A stretch of DNA of 64,000 bases. Origin: BJGV01 sp003230615. Its GTDB lineage: Bacteria; Pseudomonadota; Gammaproteobacteria; Burkholderiales; Nitrosomonadaceae. The stretch is taken from positions 1 to 64,000 of the forward strand of contig OY760140.1 in assembly GCA_963663215.1 (NCBI GenBank), written 5' to 3'. Of this stretch, positions 17,450 through 27,288 are shown one piece after another (within the stretch, counting starts at the first letter, position 1; every line of letters begins with the position of its first letter). The notes beneath the pieces were generated by a model. The model ran no database searches. It had not been told where the DNA came from and saw nothing but the letters and a program-made list of their open reading frames with translations. The position numbers and the translations under genes are program-made.

Positions 17450-18397
17450 ATGAAATTTGCCTTCATTCTTGACCAGTTAGATTCAATTAAGACCTATAAG
17501 GATTCTAGCTTTGCCATGATGTACGAAGCAGCTTCGCGTGGCCATCAGTTGTTTGTAATGCAGCAGGGAGATTTAGCATGGAAGAATGGTGAGACGGTTG
17601 GGTTCTCGTGTGCGCTGGAATTGACCGGACAGTCAGATGCTGGGAGTCATTGGTATAAGAAAGGAAACCTGGAGGAAGTGCCACTACAAGAATTTGATGC
17701 TGTGCTAATGCGTAAGGATCCACCTTTCGACATGGAGTATATTTATAGCACTTACTTACTAGAATTAGCGGAAAGCCAAGGTGTGCGTGTTATTAATAGC
17801 CCGCTAGGGATACGTGATCATAACGAGAAACTCTCCATAGCAAAATTCTCACGATTTATTGCGCCTACTCTTGTGTCAAGGCAGGAACACCTGATTCGCA
17901 ATTTTCTTAATGAACATAATGATATCGTATTGAAACCGCTTGACGGTATGGGTGGTGCTGGTGTGTTTCGCGTTCACGATGCTGATCACAACATCGGTGT
18001 GATTATTGAGACCCTTACACATAATGGCACTCGTACGATCATGGCTCAGCGCCACATACCCGAAATTACGCAAGGTGACAAACGCATCCTGCTAATAGCT
18101 GGTGAGCCTGTACCTTTCATGCTGGCACGTATCCCCAAACCGGGTGAGTCGCGCGGAAATTTAACAGCAGGTGGCTTAGGTGTTGTGAAATCACTAACTG
18201 GGTACGACCGCGAAATAGCTGAATCCCTCGGTCCATCTTTGTATGATCAGGGCCTAATGCTGGTAGGACTAGACGTGATCGGCGACTATCTGACAGAGAT
18301 TAATGTCACCAGTCCTACATGCATGCGAGAAATTACCGATCAAACTGGTTTTAATGTAGCAGGGATGATGATAGATGCAATTGAAAAAACGGGATAG
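17450..18397 (+). CDS. gshB: Glutathione synthetase
   Basis: A 315-residue ATP-grasp ligase that adds glycine to gamma-glutamylcysteine to make glutathione. The N-terminus MKFAFILDQLDSIKTYKDSS and the motifs VLMRKDPPFDMEYIYSTYLL, KPLDGMGGAGVFR and ITEINVTSPTC (here LTEINVTSPTC) are standard for GshB. The length equals the family norm (about 315). It is the second gene of a gshA-gshB operon. In other betaproteobacteria the PTS EIIA gene often follows directly; here a 568-base spacer intervenes. Confidence 0.95.
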   Translation: MKFAFILDQLDSIKTYKDSSFAMMYEAASRGHQLFVMQQGDLAWKNGETVGFSCALELTGQSDAGSHWYKKGNLEEVPLQEFDAVLMRKDPPFDMEYIYSTYLLELAESQGVRVINSPLGIRDHNEKLSIAKFSRFIAPTLVSRQEHLIRNFLNEHNDIVLKPLDGMGGAGVFRVHDADHNIGVIIETLTHNGTRTIMAQRHIPEITQGDKRILLIAGEPVPFMLARIPKPGESRGNLTAGGLGVVKSLTGYDREIAESLGPSLYDQGLMLVGLDVIGDYLTEINVTSPTCMREITDQTGFNVAGMMIDAIEKTG

Positions 18398-18965
18398 AGT
18401 TTGAGTAGAAATAGAGCAAGTTTTCGGAAATGACTTTAGAAAGTGCAGTATGTCCCCAGGTTGGTGCATAAATTCGATGGAAAACTAAGCTAGAACTGTT
18501 TAAAGAAATAAAAAGCTGTCGTTGAAGCTACTATTCTTTAGTAAGATAATCTAAAAAATCAAACTCCTTGCTAATATTGATGAATAAAAGCCAAACCTGC
18601 TGGGTCCAGCCTAATAGATTCAAAGAGCTAGGCTATGGTATTTTACAAAATTTTCAGTGGAATCTACACTACCAAGATAACTCTTGAAGTTTATCGGTAG
18701 AGCTTTGATAACATTCGTGCTTGCGATTCTCGACAACACGTCGGTTGGTCTCCTATTGCAGCTACTCTATAGCGTAGCCCTACTGTTTAGTAAGACAAGT
18801 CTTACAATAAAAAGCTAGAGGCATATTAGCTGAATAGCTGAAATATTTTGTAGAGTTTAATACCTGGGCTATGCTGGGAATCATAATATACATCTGATCG
18901 ATCACCAGCTACCGGCAATGCTAAAATACATTTTTAACTTTTTATATTCATAAGTAGGACAAAAG
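18398..18965. other. 568-base intergenic region, no gene seen
   Basis: No convincing open frame, RNA gene or strong hairpin is visible on either strand; stop codons are dense in all frames. It is AT-rich and unusually long for this compact region, between gshB and the PTS operon. It may be an eroded gene or may hold the PTS promoter close to its right end. The start at 18966 is preceded by a weak ribosome site (AGGAC). Confidence 0.5.
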
Positions 18966-19379
18966 ATGATAGGAATTTTAATTATTTCTCATGGTGACCT
19001 CGGTGATAGTCTGATCCATTGTGCCAATCACGTCATGGGAAAAATGCCGAAATATCTAATGCATTTTGGCGTAAATATCCAGGATAACCCAGATGTTGTT
19101 ATTTCTAAAGCATTAGAGTTATTAAGGCAGCTTGATCGTGGTGACGGTGTGTTGATATTAAGTGATGTCTGTGGCGCTACACCATGCAACATTGCTAGCC
19201 GATTAGTAAGTACCGGTAGAGTGGAATGTCTCGCTGGAGTCAATCTATCTATGTTGGTACGTGCACTTACTTATCGTAATGAATCCCTGGAGGTAGTAGT
19301 AGAAAAAGCGCTAACTGGTGGCAGGGAAGGGGTGATGCGTATTTATTCGAGACCCAGTGATGCAACACAGGGAGGTTAA
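18966..19379 (+). CDS. PTS system EIIA component, mannose/fructose type (regulatory)
   Basis: A 137-residue protein of the EIIA-Man family. The phosphorylated residue is His9 in ILIISHGDLG. The motif GDGVLILSDVCGATPCNIA (about 59-77) is the family's second signature. In betaproteobacteria this protein stands alone without sugar-transporting EIIB/EIIC partners and is thought to serve regulation. None is present here either. The gene overlaps the HPr gene by about 20 bases, and EI follows: EIIA-HPr-EI forms one operon. Confidence 0.88.
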   Translation: MIGILIISHGDLGDSLIHCANHVMGKMPKYLMHFGVNIQDNPDVVISKALELLRQLDRGDGVLILSDVCGATPCNIASRLVSTGRVECLAGVNLSMLVRALTYRNESLEVVVEKALTGGREGVMRIYSRPSDATQGG

Positions 19380-19629
19380 AATTATTAATAAACTGGGACT
19401 TCATGCGCGTGCATCTGCCAAGATCACGCAGTTAGCTGGCAAATTCAAGAGTGAGGTGTGGCTTTCCCATAATAACCACAAGGTTAACGCAAAAAGCATC
19501 ATGGGTGTGATGATGTTGGCTGCGAATAAGGGTTCTACTATAAATATTGAAACTATAGGTTCGGATGAAACCGAGGCAATGCTCGCGCTGGTAAATCTGA
19601 TTGGCAATTACTTCGGGGAAGATGAATGA
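19360..19629 (+). CDS. ptsH: Phosphocarrier protein HPr
   Basis: An 89-residue phosphocarrier that passes phosphate from EI to EIIA. With the start at ATG 19360 the catalytic His falls exactly at position 15 (LGLHARASAK) and the regulatory Ser at position 46 (KSIMGVMML), the canonical numbering. This decides against the GTG one codon upstream. Ser46 suggests possible control by an HPr kinase, although no hprK lies in this window. It overlaps EIIA upstream and EI downstream (four bases, ATGA). Confidence 0.93.
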   Translation: MQHREVKIINKLGLHARASAKITQLAGKFKSEVWLSHNNHKVNAKSIMGVMMLAANKGSTINIETIGSDETEAMLALVNLIGNYFGEDE

Positions 19630-21353
19630 GCTTTGTACTACATGGCGCTGGTGTTTCCGAAGGTATTGCGATAGGGCATGCACATCTTGCATCCCATGCT
19701 GTTCTTGAGGTTGCGCATCACATATTGCCACGAAATAAGGTTAGCAGCGAAATTTCTCGACTTAGTGCTGCTTTCACAACAGTACGTGAGGAGCTTGAAA
19801 CGTTACACGTTTCTGTTATCAGTGGCCCTGCATCAGCTGAATTTGGAGCTTTTCTTGATTTGCATCGTATGATTCTTGATGATCCCACGCTCTCTTCTGC
19901 AGCTAAAATCTACATCTCTCAAAACCAGTGCAATGCCGAGTGGGCTATTACTCAACAGAGAGATGTATTACTTGCACAGTTTGAAGAAATTGAGGATGCT
20001 TATCTGCGAGAACGGAAAGCTGATGTGATCCAGGTAGTGGAACGAGTATTAAAATCATTGCTAGGGCATCCAGGTTACGTTCCACCCCCTCTAAAGCGTG
20101 CTGGTGACAGTATTCTGGTTGCCCACGATTTAAGCCCAGCTGATGTGATCCAGTACAAGCAGCACCGGTTTACTGCATTTCTTACAGACTTGGGTGGATC
20201 AACTTCTCATACTGCCATTGTTGCACGTAGCCTAAACATCCCATCTATTGTGGCGTTACATAACGCGCGTCAATTGATTCACGACAATGATCTTTTGATT
20301 GTAGATGGTAATCAGGGCGTGGTAATTGTGAATCCTGACAAACACGTGTTCTCTAAATACCGTTTGCGTCAGAATCAGCTGGAACTTGAAAATCAGAAGC
20401 TAAAACGCATAAAAACTAAAGTTGCTACAACGCTCGATGGTACAACCATAGAATTGCATGCCAATATTGAATTACCTCAGGATATCCAGCAGGTGAAAGA
20501 AAATGGTGCCACTGGAATAGGCCTGTTTCGTAGTGAATTCTTATTCCTCAACCGTGACAACCTGCCTGATGAAGACGAGCAATTTGAAGCTTATTGCGCT
20601 ATAGCCCAAAAAATGCGCGGCTTGCCAGTGACGATACGCACTTTTGATCTGGGTGCCGACAAAAATCTTGATAGTGATAAGCGTGTTGCAGCCAACCCAG
20701 CACTAGGATTACGTGCTATCCGCCTGAGCTTAGCCGAACCGCAAATGTTTCATGTGCAACTTCGTGCAATTTTACGAGCTTCGCATTATGGCCAGGTTCG
20801 TATTTTGGTGCCGATGCTTTCCAGTGTTTCTGAAATTAGTCAAACGTTGCGTCTGATTGAACGTGCAAAAGAAAGTTTGCTGGATGAGAGAGTCCCTTTT
20901 GATGCAGATATTCAAATTGGTGGCATGATAGAAATTCCTGCAGCAGCATTGTGCCTAGATATTTTTATGCATAAGCTTGATTTTTTATCTATTGGAACCA
21001 ACGATTTAATTCAGTACACGCTTGCTATAGACCGCACAGACGATGCTGTGGCACACTTGTATGATCCACTGCATCCAGCTGTGTTGAGGTTGATTGCCCA
21101 CATTATTCGTAGTGCAGATCACGCTCAAGTTCCGGTTGTGGTCTGCGGTGAGATGGCGGGGGACACATTGTTTACCCGATTATTGATGGGTTTTGGGCTA
21201 CGTCAGTTTTCCATGTATCCGACACAGCTGTTGACTGTGAAACGACAAGTGCTAAGGAGTAATCTGCCGGATGTTATCTATTTTGTAAAAAAGATACTTG
21301 AATCTGATCATCCAGAAAACACTCATACGTTATTGACGAAACTGAATAACTGA
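19626..21353 (+). CDS. ptsI: Phosphoenolpyruvate-protein phosphotransferase, PTS enzyme I
   Basis: A 575-residue enzyme I, which takes phosphate from PEP and passes it to HPr. The domain order is normal: HPr-binding N-domain, swivelling phosphohistidine domain with the active His at about 195 (GGSTSHTAIVARSL), then the PEP-binding barrel with GIGLFRSEFLFLNR, SIGTNDLIQYTLAIDR and the catalytic Cys in VVCGEMAGD. Length matches the family. It overlaps ptsH by four bases. Together with the single EIIA it forms an incomplete, probably regulatory PTS. Confidence 0.95.
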   Translation: MSFVLHGAGVSEGIAIGHAHLASHAVLEVAHHILPRNKVSSEISRLSAAFTTVREELETLHVSVISGPASAEFGAFLDLHRMILDDPTLSSAAKIYISQNQCNAEWAITQQRDVLLAQFEEIEDAYLRERKADVIQVVERVLKSLLGHPGYVPPPLKRAGDSILVAHDLSPADVIQYKQHRFTAFLTDLGGSTSHTAIVARSLNIPSIVALHNARQLIHDNDLLIVDGNQGVVIVNPDKHVFSKYRLRQNQLELENQKLKRIKTKVATTLDGTTIELHANIELPQDIQQVKENGATGIGLFRSEFLFLNRDNLPDEDEQFEAYCAIAQKMRGLPVTIRTFDLGADKNLDSDKRVAANPALGLRAIRLSLAEPQMFHVQLRAILRASHYGQVRILVPMLSSVSEISQTLRLIERAKESLLDERVPFDADIQIGGMIEIPAAALCLDIFMHKLDFLSIGTNDLIQYTLAIDRTDDAVAHLYDPLHPAVLRLIAHIIRSADHAQVPVVVCGEMAGDTLFTRLLMGFGLRQFSMYPTQLLTVKRQVLRSNLPDVIYFVKKILESDHPENTHTLLTKLNN

Positions 21354-21539
21354 TTCATTTGGTTATATAATCTCTAATCATGGTAAAAATAGCAGGAATA
21401 CTATTTCTGTATTACTCATAAATAATAAGGATATGGGGAATCAAAGCCAGCATTGATTTTTCTGGTATTCCCACAGATCAGCTTTCACTTTTCAGGTGTT
21501 GTTTATCCATAGTTAATTTTTTGAATTTTAATTACTTTA

Positions 21540-22667
21540 ATGCAAGATATAACATCAGTTGGTATTGTCACTCCGAAGAGTGTTCATTTTGACACACCAC
21601 TTTATTTAAAGAGTGGTGCCGTTCTCGATAGCTACGAGCTAGTATATGAAACATATGGTGAGCTTAACGCGGCTAAATCTAACTCCGTACTAATTTGTCA
21701 TGCGCTCTCTAGCAATCATCATGTAGCGGGTTCTTATGCAGATGATCCCAAGAACATTGGTTGGTGGAACAATATGATTGGCCCTGGAAAACCAATTGAT
21801 ACGCGCAAATTTTTTGTTATAGGGGTTAATAATCTTGGGGGTTGCCATGGTTCAACTGGTCCTGCCAGCATCAATCTGAAGACAGGTAAACTTTATGGTG
21901 CGGATTTTCCTATGGTAACAGTAAAAGATTGGGTTGGAACCCAGGCGCAGTTGGCAGACCATCTTGGAATCAAACAGTTTGCGGCAATAGCTGGAGGTAG
22001 CTTGGGTGGGATGCAGGCTTTGCAATGGACGCTTGATTTTCCAGATAGAGTACGACATGCATTGGTCATTGCCGCTGCTGCCAAGCTAACTGCACAGAAC
22101 ATTGCTTTCAATGATGTTGCGCGCCAAGCGATAATTACAGATCCTGATTTTTACGGTGGGGATTACTGCTCGCATAATGTAGTACCACGTCGAGGCCTAC
22201 GTCTTGCACGCATGTTGGGACACATTACATATTTATCCGACGATTCGATGGCCGAAAAGTTTGGGAGAGAGTTGCGTAATGGGGCGCTTGGTTTTGGTTT
22301 CGACGTAGAATTCGAAATCGAATCATATCTGCGCTATCAGGGAGATAAATTTGCTGATCAGTTTGATGCCAATACTTATTTGCTAATGACTAAGGCTCTA
22401 GATTATTTTGACCCAGCACACGATTTCAATGGTGATCTTAGAGAGGCGTTCAGTGTTGCTCAAGCAAATTTTCTGGTGCTATCTTTTACTACAGACTGGC
22501 GTTTTTCGCCTGATCGTTCTCGTGCGATCGTCAAGGCATTGTTAGACAATGAATTAAATGTTAGTTATGCAGAAATCACTTCTAGCTATGGCCATGACTC
22601 CTTCTTAATGGATGACCGCTATTATCATGAGCTGGTGCGAGCTTATATGAATAATATTAATATTTAG
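21540..22667 (+). CDS. metX: Homoserine O-acyltransferase
   Basis: A 375-residue alpha/beta-hydrolase that acylates homoserine at the start of methionine synthesis. The nucleophile is Ser154 in AGGSLGGMQALQW. The catalytic Asp lies in FTTDWRFSPDRS and the His in SSYGHDSFL near the C-terminus. The motif GGCHGSTGPAS is typical. Betaproteobacterial MetX proteins linked to MetW may use succinyl-CoA rather than acetyl-CoA; the sequence alone does not settle that. metW normally follows directly, but here it is 362 bases away. Confidence 0.93.
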   Translation: MQDITSVGIVTPKSVHFDTPLYLKSGAVLDSYELVYETYGELNAAKSNSVLICHALSSNHHVAGSYADDPKNIGWWNNMIGPGKPIDTRKFFVIGVNNLGGCHGSTGPASINLKTGKLYGADFPMVTVKDWVGTQAQLADHLGIKQFAAIAGGSLGGMQALQWTLDFPDRVRHALVIAAAAKLTAQNIAFNDVARQAIITDPDFYGGDYCSHNVVPRRGLRLARMLGHITYLSDDSMAEKFGRELRNGALGFGFDVEFEIESYLRYQGDKFADQFDANTYLLMTKALDYFDPAHDFNGDLREAFSVAQANFLVLSFTTDWRFSPDRSRAIVKALLDNELNVSYAEITSSYGHDSFLMDDRYYHELVRAYMNNINI

Positions 22668-23029
22668 AACGGAGGTTCACAGATATTGGTATTTTTTGAG
22701 TAGCGCGTGTACACAGGCTATCAGAAGTTATGTGCTTGACGATATGGTACGCTCATCAGCTTGATGAAGAAGTAATGGTTGCCCATTGCTTCATTACACC
22801 CCATATGTCGGATCATAATAGTGCAAGCGAGAGGATAATGTGTCATGTTTAGACATGACCTCTATTCGTAAGTCGCATCTGTTAGGTCTAACCGGATGAT
22901 ACGCTAAACTTTTTTATTAACATAATATGACAGCTCGCGTAAGTTTGAACGGAATCAAAAGATAGGATTTTTGTTAATAACTTTCAATTATGACCACGTA
23001 GAAATTTTACTCTATGAATACTGATAACA
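22668..23029. other. 362-base spacer between metX and metW
   Basis: No open frame, tRNA or clear terminator is visible. The spacer is unusual because metX and metW commonly overlap or nearly touch in proteobacteria. It could hold a separate metW promoter or be a decayed insertion. Confidence 0.5.
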
Positions 23030-23641
23030 ATGACTAACATTAGTAATTCATCCACTATCTCCAGGCCTGATTTTGTTGCCATTGCTGCATTGGTGAAGTC
23101 AGGAGCGAAAGTGCTCGATCTTGGCTGTGGCGATGGCTCACTATTACGTTATTTGTGCAATGCGCGTGATGTCCATGGTTACGGTGTAGAAATTGACGAC
23201 GAAAATATTCAGGCATGCTTCAACAATGGGATAAATGTGATTCAGAGTGATCTAGAATCAGGACTATTGAGTTTTGAATCAGGATCTTTCGACTATGTGA
23301 TATTGTCGCAAACATTGCAGGCGATGAAACATACTGAGGGCATAATAAAGGAAATGATGCGAGTAAGTAAGGAGGGTATTGTATCGTTTCCCAACTTTGG
23401 ATATTGGAAGAACCGTTTGCAGGTAATATGTGGTCACATGCCCGTTTCGGAGACGTTACCGTATCAATGGTTTGATACACCAAATATTCATCTGTGTACA
23501 CTTGGTGATTTTGAGAGATTCTGCCGTCAGCATGGTGCACGTATTCTTGAACGCAGGATAATGAATGGAGACCATCAAATTTCATTTGCTCCTAATCTAT
23601 TCGGAATACTGGCGTTTTACCGATTCGAGCGGCAGAAGTGA
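23030..23641 (+). CDS. metW: MetW, methionine biosynthesis protein
   Basis: A 203-residue class I methyltransferase-like protein with the SAM-binding motif KVLDLGCGDGSLL (about residues 33-45) and the MetW-typical FPNFGYWKNRLQ and LPYQWFDTPNIHLCT. MetW is found beside metX and is thought to be needed for activity of certain MetX enzymes. It ends 12 bases before the convergent ampG stop. Start ATG 23030 gives the usual N-terminus (RPDFVAIAALVKSGAKVLDL). Frame intact. Confidence 0.92.
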   Translation: MTNISNSSTISRPDFVAIAALVKSGAKVLDLGCGDGSLLRYLCNARDVHGYGVEIDDENIQACFNNGINVIQSDLESGLLSFESGSFDYVILSQTLQAMKHTEGIIKEMMRVSKEGIVSFPNFGYWKNRLQVICGHMPVSETLPYQWFDTPNIHLCTLGDFERFCRQHGARILERRIMNGDHQISFAPNLFGILAFYRFERQK

Positions 23642-23653
23642 TAATTGTCTGCT

Positions 23654-25045
23654 TTACTTGGGATTCGAAGGGATGTCCGGAACCTTAAATTTTGCTTGCC
23701 CAGCTAGCCATACCAACACCAATACCGGCAAACCGAGTAACGCAGTACCAGTAAAAAAACTGGCGTAGCCATAAGTATCGACAAAGTTGCCACTGAATCC
23801 GGCGATGAATTTTGGCAGTAGCAGCATCACTGAACTGAACAGTGCATACTGTGTGGCAGAATATGCTGAATTAGTCAATCCAGAAAGATAGGCGATAAAG
23901 GCACTGGTAGCAATTCCGGCTGAAAGATTGTCTGCAGAGATAGTGAATACCAAGCCTGCTACGTCATGTCCACGACCAGCTAGCCAGACGAAAAGTAAGT
24001 TAGTTGCTGCAGACAATACCGCTCCTAGGAACAACGTCCGCATTATACCGATTTTTGCTATAAGCACTCCACCCATGACTGCACCCACTATCGTCATGAT
24101 AACTCCATAGCCTTTGGATATAGTGGCTACCTCATCCTTGGTGTAACCCATATCCACATAAAAAGGGTTACTCATCACCCCCATCACCACATCTGAGATG
24201 CGGTATACAGCTATTAGCGCAAGAATCAGCAATGCACGCTGGCCATGGCGCACGATAAAATCTCGGAACGGTGCAACTATCGCACCATACAGCCAAGCTA
24301 ATATTTGCGTTAGTTGTGCATTCAGATTCCAGTGTGCAATAGCTCTCCTAGCATGATCTTCATTCTCAGAAATAAGGCGGGTAACAGGAACTTCTGGCTC
24401 GCGGATGATTAGAGTAGTGATCATACCTATAGCCATACTTGCGGCCATTACCAAATAGGCAGTGCGCCAGGGTGAATAGTCGTAAGTAGTCTCTGATGGA
24501 TCCACCGCCGCTGCTATCCATAGCACTCCTGCAGAAGCTAGTATCATGGCTAGGCGATAGCCAGCCTGATAAGTTGCTGCCATGGCCCCTTGTAGTCTCA
24601 GTGCTACAGCTTCGATTCGATAGGCATCTAGTGCTATATCTTGCGTAGCAGATGCAAAAGCTACTGCTAGGGCAAAAAACACCATATGAGTCAGGTTTTC
24701 AATAGGGTCCGTGCTTGCCATCCCGACTAGTGCAATAGTGATGATTACTTGCGATAGTAGAATCCATGCACGCCGTCGTCCTAATAATTTAGTCAGTAGT
24801 GGCAACGACAAACGATCTACTAACGGTGACCACATCCATTTAAAACCATAAGCTAGCCCAATCCAGCTAAAGTAACCGATAGTCGAGCGTTCTATACCTG
24901 CTTCTCTTAGCCAGAATGACAGAGTGCCTAATATCAGGAGTAGCGGAAGTCCGGCTGAAAAACCTAGTGTAAGCATTCCCAACACTCGTGGATGGGTGTA
25001 AATACGGAAAGCATGAAGCCAGCCAGATAGGGCTACAGGTATCAT
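23654..25045 (-). CDS. ampG: AmpG-like muropeptide permease (MFS)
   Basis: A 463-residue major facilitator protein with about twelve membrane helices, which imports anhydro-muropeptides for cell wall recycling. Family marks include GFSAGLPLLLILGTLSFWL near the N-terminus, GLAYGFKWMWSPLVDR and ASATQDIALDAYRIE. The start codon overlaps the end of the exonuclease III gene upstream by four bases (ATGA), so both are transcribed together. Frame intact; normal length for the shorter AmpG form. Confidence 0.9.
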   Translation of the reverse strand: MIPVALSGWLHAFRIYTHPRVLGMLTLGFSAGLPLLLILGTLSFWLREAGIERSTIGYFSWIGLAYGFKWMWSPLVDRLSLPLLTKLLGRRRAWILLSQVIITIALVGMASTDPIENLTHMVFFALAVAFASATQDIALDAYRIEAVALRLQGAMAATYQAGYRLAMILASAGVLWIAAAVDPSETTYDYSPWRTAYLVMAASMAIGMITTLIIREPEVPVTRLISENEDHARRAIAHWNLNAQLTQILAWLYGAIVAPFRDFIVRHGQRALLILALIAVYRISDVVMGVMSNPFYVDMGYTKDEVATISKGYGVIMTIVGAVMGGVLIAKIGIMRTLFLGAVLSAATNLLFVWLAGRGHDVAGLVFTISADNLSAGIATSAFIAYLSGLTNSAYSATQYALFSSVMLLLPKFIAGFSGNFVDTYGYASFFTGTALLGLPVLVLVWLAGQAKFKVPDIPSNPK

Positions 25046-25815
25046 AGGTTGTAGTCGTAGTCGATGATAAGCGGTGAGTGGTCGGAGAAACGTTCCGTTT
25101 TGTAAATCGAAACTTCAGTGGCTTTGCTAGCAATCTTCGGCGTAGCGATCTGATAATCTATGCGCCAGCCTACGTTCTTTGCCCAGGCTTGTCCTCGATT
25201 GGACCACCATGTGTACTGATTTGGTTCTTGGTTGATTTGCCGGAATACATCGACAAACCCGAGTTTATTGAGAATTTCGGTAAGCCAGGCACGCTCTTCC
25301 GGCAGAAAGCCAGAATTTTTCTGATTAGATCGCCAGTTTTTCAGGTCGATTTCCTTATGGGCAATATTCCAGTCACCACATAAAATAACTTCTCTGCCAC
25401 TTGCTATGAGTTTCTTGAGTAAGGGAAAAAAGTGTTTCAAGAAGAAAAATTTGGCTGTTTGGCGGTGTTCACCGCTGGAACCTGAAGGAAGATAAACTGA
25501 AATTATGCTCAAATGATCGAAGTCAGCTCGCAGATAGCGTCCTTCGGTGTCAATATCGGTAATGCCGACACCTTCAATAGTTTTGTTGGGCTTGCGTAGG
25601 CAGAAAATGCCTACCCCACTATATCCTTTTCTTTCAGCACAGTGAAAATAGCCATGGTAGTTATTAGGTGTAAGCATATCACTGGTGAGATCAGTAGTTT
25701 GGGCTTTCAGTTCTTGCACACATACAATGTCTGCTCCTTGTTTTGGCAGCCAGTGGAAAAAACCCTTATTCGAGGCGGAGCGCACGCCATTTAAGTTAAG
25801 CGTTATAATTCGCAT
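25042..25815 (-). CDS. xth: Exodeoxyribonuclease III
   Basis: A 257-residue AP endonuclease/3'-5' exonuclease of the EEP family, used in base excision repair. Motifs are LNLNGVRSA at the N-terminus, VCVQELKA with the metal-binding Glu, CGDWNIAH with the Asp-Asn pair, and the catalytic SDHSPLIIDY near the C-terminus. ATG 25815 was chosen because MRIITLNLNG is the standard start; a longer frame begins at 25860 but would run into the divergent pyrE gene. Only 27 bases separate the two start codons. Confidence 0.93.
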   Translation of the reverse strand: MRIITLNLNGVRSASNKGFFHWLPKQGADIVCVQELKAQTTDLTSDMLTPNNYHGYFHCAERKGYSGVGIFCLRKPNKTIEGVGITDIDTEGRYLRADFDHLSIISVYLPSGSSGEHRQTAKFFFLKHFFPLLKKLIASGREVILCGDWNIAHKEIDLKNWRSNQKNSGFLPEERAWLTEILNKLGFVDVFRQINQEPNQYTWWSNRGQAWAKNVGWRIDYQIATPKIASKATEVSIYKTERFSDHSPLIIDYDYNL

Positions 25816-25842
25816 GTTTGCTTTTTCTAGTTCATCATAGCT

Positions 25843-26484
25843 ATGCCTGATTTCCGGCAAGAATTTATCGAGTTTGCCGTCTGCTACAATGTATTACGTT
25901 TTGGCGAATTTAAAACCAAAGCAGGGCGGTTATCGCCGTATTTTTTTAATGCTGGGTTGTTCAATGATGGCGATTCTCTGCACAAGATTGGACAATTTTA
26001 CGCGAAAGCTATCCTTGCTGCTCAGCTTCCATTTGACATGCTGTTTGGTCCTGCATACAAGGGTATTCCATTGGTTAGTGCTATTTCCATTGCTCTGTCT
26101 GAGATTGGGAATAATTATCCCTTTTGCTTCAATCGAAAGGAAGTAAAAGATCATGGTGAAGGCGGTGGTATAGTCGGTTTACCACTTTCTGGACGGGTGT
26201 TGATTGTTGATGATGTTATTTCAGCTGGCATATCGGTACGTGAAGCTGTTGATCTTATTCGTGCTTCTGGCGCTATACCTTGTGGTGTAATCATCGCCCT
26301 TGACAGAATGGAACGGGGGAGCAATGGTTTGTCGGCAGCACAAGAAGTTCGACAGATATATGGAATCCCGGTAGTTAGTATCATTAATCTGGATGACTTA
26401 ATGAACTACTTACAGGATAGGGATGATCTAGCACTTAATCTACGTGCGGTAAAAAGTTACCGCGCACAATATGGTGTTGTCTGA
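25843..26484 (+). CDS. pyrE: Orotate phosphoribosyltransferase
   Basis: A 213-residue enzyme that makes OMP from orotate and PRPP in pyrimidine synthesis. The PRPP-binding motif is VLIVDDVISAGIS (about 121-133). The N-terminal RFGEFKTKAGRLSPYFFNAGLF and FGPAYKGIPL are typical of PyrE, and FNRKEVKDHGEGG forms the flexible catalytic loop. It is divergent from xth with very little space between, so promoters must overlap the neighbouring coding region. Confidence 0.95.
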   Translation: MPDFRQEFIEFAVCYNVLRFGEFKTKAGRLSPYFFNAGLFNDGDSLHKIGQFYAKAILAAQLPFDMLFGPAYKGIPLVSAISIALSEIGNNYPFCFNRKEVKDHGEGGGIVGLPLSGRVLIVDDVISAGISVREAVDLIRASGAIPCGVIIALDRMERGSNGLSAAQEVRQIYGIPVVSIINLDDLMNYLQDRDDLALNLRAVKSYRAQYGVV

Positions 26485-26509
26485 TTAAGAAATTTAACAG
26501 GAGAAATCC

Positions 26510-27112
26510 ATGCGTTGGCTTACTATAATTTCGTTTGCCTTTATCTTTATTCAACCAGTATCTGCCGCGCTGAAGAAGTGTGTGGATGATAAGGGTAGGA
26601 CCCAGTACTACAATAATACTCCTCCACCCGAATGCCTTGGTAAGGCGACTGTTGAAATGAGCGACCACGGTGTGGTTATAAAGAAAACAAAAGAGGAAGT
26701 GGAATTAAAAGAAGCGGAAGAACAAGCCAAACGAGAAGCAGTAGAAAAGAATAGAGCTATGGACAAGAAAAGGCTTGATGCTGCGCTACTTGCTACCTAT
26801 ACCGATAAAAAAGAGATTGATCTGGCACGTGATCGTAACATCCAGCCGGTAGAGTTGTCTATCAAGGGGATCGAGCCGCGGCTTAAAGTTTCCCAAGACC
26901 GTCTTGAAGTGTTGAAGTTACAATTCCTAGAGGCCCAAAAAACCAAGAGTCCAGCGCTTGCTTCAATCAAGAAAGAGATGAATTCTGCAAAGAAAGAAGT
27001 AGTGCGTTTGGAAGACGAATTAATAAAAAGGAAGGAGGAGGTAGAAAATATCAAGGCTAGATTTAGTGCCGAGAGAAAGCGTTTTATAGAGCTGAAACAG
27101 GGAAAACATTGA
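26510..27112 (+). CDS. DUF4124 periplasmic protein
   Basis: A 200-residue exported protein of unknown function. A signal peptide (about 1-19, ending VSAAL) is followed by the short DUF4124 domain (KCVDDKGRTQYYNNTPPPEC, about 22-42). After that comes a long, highly charged Lys/Glu-rich coiled coil to the C-terminus. The two cysteines in DUF4124 may form a disulfide. Ribosome site AGGAGA lies nine bases before the ATG. It follows pyrE by 25 bases. Such proteins are common in betaproteobacteria. Confidence 0.82.
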   Translation: MRWLTIISFAFIFIQPVSAALKKCVDDKGRTQYYNNTPPPECLGKATVEMSDHGVVIKKTKEEVELKEAEEQAKREAVEKNRAMDKKRLDAALLATYTDKKEIDLARDRNIQPVELSIKGIEPRLKVSQDRLEVLKLQFLEAQKTKSPALASIKKEMNSAKKEVVRLEDELIKRKEEVENIKARFSAERKRFIELKQGKH

Positions 27113-27288
27113 AGGGAAGCAAAGAGTTAGAAATCACTTGTCTAAAATTTATAGAGTACATACAGTTTAAAATTGAGGAATAAACTTTAATTCTATTACA
27201 TGTATATAAAGGAACGCGGTCATTTTAGTATAGTTGTTTAGATAAGATGAGAATTACCGTGTTGCCCTGCGATACTTATAAGTATTTA

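Noticed and set aside
21354..21539. SAM or SAH riboswitch before metX
   Set aside because: No recognisable riboswitch core or terminator pair could be drawn; only a short weak hairpin near 21387-21406.
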